From: Humulus lupulus
Taxonomy: Eukaryota > Streptophyta > Magnoliopsida > Rosales > Cannabaceae
Reading direction: 5' to 3'
NCBI RefSeq assembly: GCF_963169125.1
Contig: NC_084795.1
Location: 258,783,042-258,847,041 of the forward strand
Length of the DNA stretch: 64,000 nt
Every line of letters begins with the position of its first letter. Positions within the stretch are counted from its first letter, which is position 1. Positions 58,159 through 64,000 of this stretch are shown piece by piece. The position numbers and the translations under genes are program-made. The notes beneath the pieces are model-generated. The model did no database searches. It worked only from the letters and a program-made list of their open reading frames with translations, and was not told the origin of the DNA.

Positions 58159-59085
58159 TTGGTAGACGCAGAAACCCGGTACCCAGAAATAGAGAAGTTC
58201 ACATATGCCTTGATAGTGGCTTCTCGAAAGCTGAGGCCCTATTTTTATGCCCATGCCAACGAGGTGCTCACCAACACCCTTTTGCGTCAAATCTCGCACA
58301 AACCGGATACTTCGGGAAGATGGTTAAAGTGGTCGATTGAACTAAGTCAATTTGATATCACTTACACCCCAAGAACCTCAATCAACGAGCAGGTACTTGC
58401 AGACTTTATAGTCGAGTTTGCACACCGACCCCATGAGGAGGGAGAGATAGAACAGAATGAATTGGCGTATGAAGAGGAAAAACACCCTGAAGAATGGAGC
58501 CTCCATGTAGATAGGGCATCTAATGAAGGAAAATTCTGCGCTGGCATAGTAATGACGGGACCTGAGGGGCACAAGATGTATTGTGCCTTGAGATTCAGAT
58601 TCGAAGCTTCCAACAATGAAGCAGAGTATGAGGCACTGTTGGCTGGCTTGCGGCTAGCTAGGGAGTTAAAGTTAACCCATTTGCATGTCTTTAGCGACAC
58701 ACAGCTCGTGGTGTTCCAAGTGAAAGGTGAATATCAAGCTAGAGGCCCCAAAATGTCTGCATATCTCGGCAAGGTGAAAGGGTATTTGGATCAGTTCAAA
58801 AAATGCACCATAGAACAAATTCTAAGGGAGCAAAACACAAATGCTGATGCACTCGCAAAACTTGCCTCTACTCGAGACGAAGACATGCTTGAGTCCATCC
58901 CGGTCGAATACCTCTCCAAGCCGATTGTAGCCGAAGAAATGATCCATATGGTCAATAGCCCGGTGGAGTCATGGTTTGCACCCATCACGAAGTACTTAAC
59001 TGATGTGGTCTTGCCTTTGGACAAAAAAGATGCATGTAGGCTGACTTACAAAGTTGGCCAATACACCCTAGTAGACGGGGTCTGA
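58159..59085 (+). pseudogene. H RNase H and archaeal-like RNase H (Tat hallmark)
   Basis: An open frame of 309 codons. The first part completes the retroviral RNase H (RYPEIEKFTYALIVASRKLRPYF; VLADFIVEF). The second begins WSLHVDRASN, then NNEAEYEALLAGLRLA and HVFSDTQLVVFQVKGEY, with NADALAKLAS at the end. This is the additional archaeal-type RNase H (aRH) found in Tat elements. The active-site acids of aRH are kept. The upstream frame stops one codon before (58156-58158). Confidence 0.88.
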
Positions 59086-60167
59086 TATAAGATATGCTTC
59101 TCTGCCCCTCTCCTACGATGCATAAATAAGGGAGAGGCCTTAAAAATTCTGCAAGAGATTCATGAGGGGGAATGTGGAAATCATGCTGGGGGGCAGTCCA
59201 CGGCAAAAAAAGCCATCCGCTAGGGTACCTATTGGCCTACCATGGAAAAGGATGCGAGCGATTTTGCAAAGAGGTGTGACAAGTGCCAGAGGCATGCAAA
59301 CTACCCCAGACAGCCATCAAATGAGCTGGTGAGCATGACCAGTCCGTGGCCCTTCGCTGTGTGGGGGATTGACTTGATTGGAGCGTTGCTAACAGGATGA
59401 CGAGGAGCAAAATACACGGTGGAACCTATAGTCAACATAACGGCTAAGCAAATCACCACCTTCATCAACAAATTTATCGTCTGTAGGTTTGGAGTACCCT
59501 ACAAGATAGTCTCTGACAATGGGATGCAATTTGAAGGAATATTCGCGGAATATTGCAGGGAAAAAGGAATCAAGAGGATTTTCTCCGTTGTGGTACACCC
59601 ACAAGCTAATGGACAAGTGGAGGCAATCAACAAGATCCTAAAAAGAACCTAAAAACAAAGTTGGAGAAGTTGAAAGGGGCCTGGGTCGAAGAACTTTCCA
59701 ATGTGCTTTGGGCTTACAGGACCACAACTCGTTCCACCATGGAAGAGACGCCTTTTTCCTTGGCCTATGGTTGCTAGGTTGTCCTTCAAATAGAAATGAA
59801 GATTAACTCCATCCGCCCACAAGCGTATGATGACCAAGCCAATATCGCAGCATTGGCCGGGAATTTGGACCTGTTGGAAGCTAAGAGAGAAAGGGCACAA
59901 CTGAGGCTGGCAACATATCAGCAGCGAGCCACAAGGTACTATAATTCGAGGGTGCTAGAGAGAGCATTCAGAGTTGGAGACCTCGTGTTGCAGAAATTCT
60001 TGCCCAACAATCGAGATCCAAGCACGGGTGTGTTAGGGGCGAACTAGGAAAGACCCTACCAAGTTGCCCAAGTTGTGCCCCCCAACACCTACAAGCTCGC
60101 ATGCTTAGATGACACCATGGTACCCAGAGCGTGAAACGCAGAACATCTAAAGAAGTATAATAAGTAA
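59086..60167 (+). pseudogene. H integrase (broken)
   Basis: The zinc finger spans about 59140-59290 (HEGECGNHAGG, CDKCQRHA), with TAG at 59221. The core has GIDLIGALL, then SDNGMQFEG and the Glu in NGQVEAINK, keeping D, D and E. Stops lie at 59398 and 59650. The C-terminal segment continues at 59796-60047 and ends at TAA 60165-60167. Confidence 0.85.
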
Positions 60168-61300
60168 AACTTCCATGTTGAGGCAATTTTGATATTAACC
60201 TATCTAACATGCAAGTTAAATGTAATAGTTGTAAGTTCAGTTTGAACTCCTTAATATGTAGCAAGAACAAGTCACACTAAGTTTCCATGTACTTCGCCTG
60301 TTTTCAATGAATATGTTGTGACATTATGTGAATATGTAGTAAAGTTTCTTGTTTAAGCAAAATGATTATCAAAATACATGAATAGAATGATCAAAGTGCC
60401 TGCCGAGATAAATATCACCAAACACTTAGGGGGCAGAGTATATAAGTACATAGGGGGTAAAAAAAAAAGGGTCCCAAACGAGACCCTTATATCCTAAAAG
60501 GACCCTTTATATCAGGAGGATCCTAAAAGAACCCCTTATGTCAAAAAAGGTCCCAAACGAGACCCTTATATCCTAAGAGGACCCCTTATATTAGGAGGAT
60601 CCTAAAATGACCCCTTATGTCGAAAAAGGGTCCCAAACGAGACCCTTATATCCTAAAAAGACTCCTTACCAGAAGGATCCTAAAAGGATCCCCTTACAAA
60701 TAAAGAAGAAGACCTTGTAAGGCATCACTTGATTTCACACGGATTAGCTACCCTTATGAAAATCAAGGAGGTCAAAAGGTCTTACAAGAAAAGTATCCTA
60801 ATAAGAGTAAATGCTTCCACAAGAGGAAGTGCCTCAGGAGAAGCACCGACCAATAAGCCTAGAACGGCCACTAAGCCATCTAGCCAAAAAGGTTCCTAAA
60901 AGAGACCCTTGCAAAAATAGTACTATGAATAACGATGAGATTGATGCTTCTCGCAAAAGTTAATAAGCGCACTCAAAAATATATAAAAGGATAACTAGAA
61001 CCCAAGGGGTCAATATATCCTTATAGGTACAATCAAGAGGCACCAAATAGGGACTTATTGAACCCCTTTGCATGGGCTCCGAAGGACCTCAAGCCTGATA
61101 AGTAAAAAAGAGAATCTATCGAATCCCATTGTGGGGGCTCAAAAGGACCTCCAACATAGAGGAATAAAGATGAATGATCACATGTGTATATATATATATA
61201 AAAAGAGCTTTGATAATGTAACAGGACTTAGAGAAATTACAAGCAAAATAAGGTTCAAATGAGCATAAAACCACATCGGACTGAAACCACAAAATACGCA
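60168..61300 (+). other. H region after pol, with 79-bp repeats
   Basis: No sense gene is seen. Three repeats lie at 60469-60706. The rest is AT- and purine-rich, with scattered GACCC or GGGTC words. Confidence 0.6.
60469..60706 (+). repeat. tandem repeat, about 79 bp x 3
   Basis: Units start GGGTCCCAAACGAGACCC at 60469, 60548 and 60628. Each contains an internal short inverted repeat (GGGTC/GACCC) and ends ..CCCCTTATGTC; the third is changed. Confidence 0.85.
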
Positions 61301-61479
61301 GAATGACAATCTCAAGGCCTCCTGCCATAGGCGTTCCAGCCAGCCGCCCTGGCAACGACATGCTCACCAAAAGAGGAAAAATCGAAGTTCAGATTTTTCC
61401 TCCATACCCCATAGAGGGTGCTCATTATGGATTTATACTCAATGTCAGCCTATCCGCCTCTAAGGAAGCGACCCTCCCC

Positions 61480-63769
61480 TGCAACATTGCAATGGTAGCC
61501 TTCGCACCCTCAAGGTCAACCTCCAAGCAAGTGACCCTCTCCTACAACATCACGGCCTTGGCGATCGCCCTCTTCTTCTTTTTTGATGATGAAGAGACCT
61601 TCGCCAGGTCCTTCTCCAGCTTAAGTTTGGTTTCAGCAAGCTCCCTCTCAAGCCCCTAGACCTAGGCCGTAAGACAGTCCATTTCAGCATTCGACGCGGA
61701 GAGGTCCTGAGCCAAATTGGCAAATTGTTGAGCCACTGTATAGGTCTGCACAAGAAAAATAACAATAACGATGATAAGAAAAAAAAAAGGAGAGAGATAA
61801 AAGGGGTAAGGCCAATATAAGATGCATGAACTCACGCAAGTGGCGGAACGGACAAGAGTCTCCCCGAGCTCTGACATGGAAAAATTCCCAAGACCTCTCC
61901 AATCAGCCTCAGGAAGATCCGTGGCAACCTAGACATACCGTTGCCCATAAGAGGCTGTCATGCGGCCCTCCCAGGGCACCCCTTTCGAGCCAAGGGTGCT
62001 TGGCTGGGTAGGGACGGATGATCCGCTCACCGAAGGAGTAGGGGGCACAGGAAGATCAGAAAAATGAGCCTCCGATGGACCAGGAAGGGGCGCAGGAAGA
62101 TCGGAAAAATGAGGCCCTGCTGGACCAGGATAAAGGGAAGCCTGAGGGAAAGCATCAAAGTCCACAGAATAGGGACAGACGAAGCCCCTCGGTATGACCT
62201 GTTGATCGTGGGAGTGGGAGGCCATGTCATGGTCTGTTGGGGCTAAAGGAGGGCACCCCTTGGGAGACAAAGAGGGTCAGTGGGGTTGCCTATGTCCTGG
62301 GGAGACCCCCTCTAGCACACACTCAACCTCACCCCCCTCCGAGTGAGGTTCAGCCAAAACATCCTTTTTCTTTCGCATTCCAGAAATAGTCCACAACAAC
62401 TCAGGCTCCGAAACCAGGGACAGCTTGTGATAGTTGAGGTTGGTCACGGTGAAGAGACGTACAACCATTTTTTTGGCAGGGTCAGCCTCGAGAAATTTAT
62501 CCATTGCGTCCGCCTCCGACCCGAGAACTTCAAGCATGGAGAAATTCTCTACACAATCAACATAGTTGCCGACATGAACATAAGTTCCAAAAACATAAGT
62601 TCCAAGAAGAAAAAAAGAAAACAATAAAAAAAAAACTTGAAGTACTTACTGGTAGCTGAGCGAAAGTGCTCACGAACAGAGAGGGGACCCTTCACAAAGA
62701 AGAAGTCTTGCTTCCAAGACCCTAGGTTTGATACAGAACCCTATATCAAAAAGACCGAAGAATTGGCTTTTTGCAGGAAATAAAAGCCTCTTGATTTAGG
62801 AGAGGGCATGAGGTTGTACATGAAATTCACCTTTTGGGTCATGGGAGCACGCCCGAAGCACTCCATATACACAATAAAGAGGCAACTCAAGGTCAGCCAG
62901 CTGTTGGGCGCCAACTGGAGCGGAGCAAGGTCAAAATAGTTGAGAACTGTGACGAAGAACGGGTGTAATGGGATTGTGCCACCCGCTTTCAAGATATGCT
63001 CGCTCATGGCCACATAACCCGGACTTGGGCGATCAGCCTGACACTTGTTTGAAGGAACATATAATTTCTATTCTGGGCCAACACGGTAGTTCCCCTCTAA
63101 TCAGTGTCTTGATCCTCAGCGATCACTTATCGTCATGCTCTCTTCAGCATATAAGCAAAACCAAAAGAAAAAGGTGAGGTGGAAACAGGGCCCTTTACCC
63201 TCCATTTTTTCTTCCTAGCAAGGGTCTTCCACCAAGGCACCGAGTGTGAAAGCACTAAACAAGGATAGACTGAGAACAAGGGTTGAGAAGAAGACGGGAC
63301 AGCCCCATGACAGTCATTAGGGGAAAACGGGGTAGGAGGCTCAGGCGGGAGATTTCCCTCCATAAACTCCAACTCCATCTGCAAATCTAAAAGGGTCACC
63401 CTAAGGTTCGCTACATGGTCGTTAAGGTTAAGCGGGAAAGGTACTCTATCTCCCCTCAAAACTGAGTCTATTTTGCTCTCTACCACCCAGATTTTACGCC
63501 TAAGTTTAGTCATGTGCTCAAGATGACGAATACAAGCCGGCCTTAGGTTGAGGGTTGTCCTCAAGGGTCTCCGAATCTGAAGACAAGTAAACAAACTCGA
63601 CCCCCAAAATAGCGTCGAATGGTCCTTCACATGCCATGAGACCTCGTCCCGAAAGCAAAAAGGGTTCACGTATAAATGAGAGAATTGCTACAAAACACAA
63701 AGGAATGGGCTCAAAATCTCTAGGCACAAGTGCTCTAAATAACCAACTACGGGGTATGAATGAGGACAT
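61480..63769 (-). pseudogene. H antisense additional ORF, spliced, Transposase_28-like
   Basis: It is antisense to gag-pol, between pol and the unseen 3' LTR, where Tat elements such as maize Grande are known to carry one. The frames 63518-63769 and 63133-63669 hold the N-terminal region, with LRRKIWVVESKIDSVL as a helical part. The frame 62741-63013 has LHPFFVTVLNYFDLAPLQLA and SKSRGFYFLQK, like the putative gypsy-type transposase domain (PF04195-like). One TAG at 62742-62740 follows. A donor at 62649 (GTAAGT) and an acceptor at 62549 (GTGTAG) bound a 101-bp intron and keep the frame (..RSAT, then K, then NFSMLEVLG). Later frames encode a Pro/Ser-rich part (61929-62270) and a coiled-coil end (61480-61700). 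Confidence 0.7.
62549..62649 (-). other. predicted intron of the antisense ORF
   Basis: Minus-strand GTAAGTAC donor and TTGATTGTGTAG acceptor, 101 bp, T-rich before the acceptor. Splicing joins two frames in phase. This is prediction from sequence alone. Confidence 0.55.
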
Positions 63770-64000
63770 GCAACTGGGTTAACTCACGACGAGCTCAGGC
63801 CAAAGTACCCCATCCCGAGTGGTGCTAATTTGGACCCAATAAACATAAGGGAGAAAGAAAGTATACCTCAAGAAAGTAAAATTGGGCGCTTTCGTGGTCA
63901 AAAGGAGGTCGAGGGCCAAATGCACCATCACGGTCAAAAAGAGGCAAGTGGACGAAAGTACGCATCTACAAAAACAAAGGAAAAATGTATTTTAGTCCTC

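Overview
The window reads as a heterochromatin-like stretch of a flowering-plant nuclear genome, probably a eudicot. I find no host gene, tRNA or rRNA in it. Almost all of it is LTR retrotransposons of the Ty3/gypsy superfamily, inserted into one another. The evidence is plant-type gag-pol proteins (chromovirus, Athila-like and Tat-like), TG...CA long terminal repeats, initiator-Met-like primer binding sites, polypurine tracts and 5-bp target-site duplications (TSDs). The species cannot be told from the sequence.

Nesting, from outside in. (1) A minus-strand chromovirus G keeps only its gag and 5' LTR at the right (51474 to about 53720). (2) Two plus-strand Athila-like units, E and F, interrupt G. 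E is seen as internal remnants at 1-924, 36347-37135 and 39210-39758. It shares the LTR 39759-41123 with F, and F ends with the LTR 50122-51473. (3) Minus-strand chromovirus C (925-36341, TSD CTACA on both sides) sits in E, and a solo-type LTR of the same family (37136 to about 39209) sits beside it. (4) Inside C lie minus-strand chromovirus A (1831-23191, in the 3' LTR of C) and gag-only element D (27903-33563, in the leader of C). (5) Inside A lie a plus-strand solo LTR (2771-5072, TSD CATAT/CATAC), a second solo LTR (8188-10260, TSD TAGAT) and chromovirus B (15971-22853, TSD CCTCG). To the right a plus-strand Tat-lineage element H starts (5' LTR ending at 54313) and runs out of the window.

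Coding content. B is the only well preserved element: one open frame of 1490 codons covers gag, protease, reverse transcriptase, RNase H and integrase with the catalytic residues in place. An in-frame TAG cuts off its chromodomain-like tail, and its 5' LTR is reduced to 170 bp. A, C, F, G and H are decayed by stops, frameshifts and insertions. D carries gag only. F has an env-position ORF resembling the plant putative-transposon-protein family. H has the second, archaeal-like RNase H of the Tat lineage and a spliced antisense ORF between pol and its missing 3' LTR.

Things that stand out: the fully readable nest; inverted-repeat motifs in several LTR families; a perfect inverted repeat enclosing the TATA box of D; a GC-rich array of about 52-bp units with two alternating subtypes; an unexplained open frame of about 206 codons in the leader of C; and a shared LTR whose U3 does not match that of its partner. 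I found nothing I would call a new non-transposon system.
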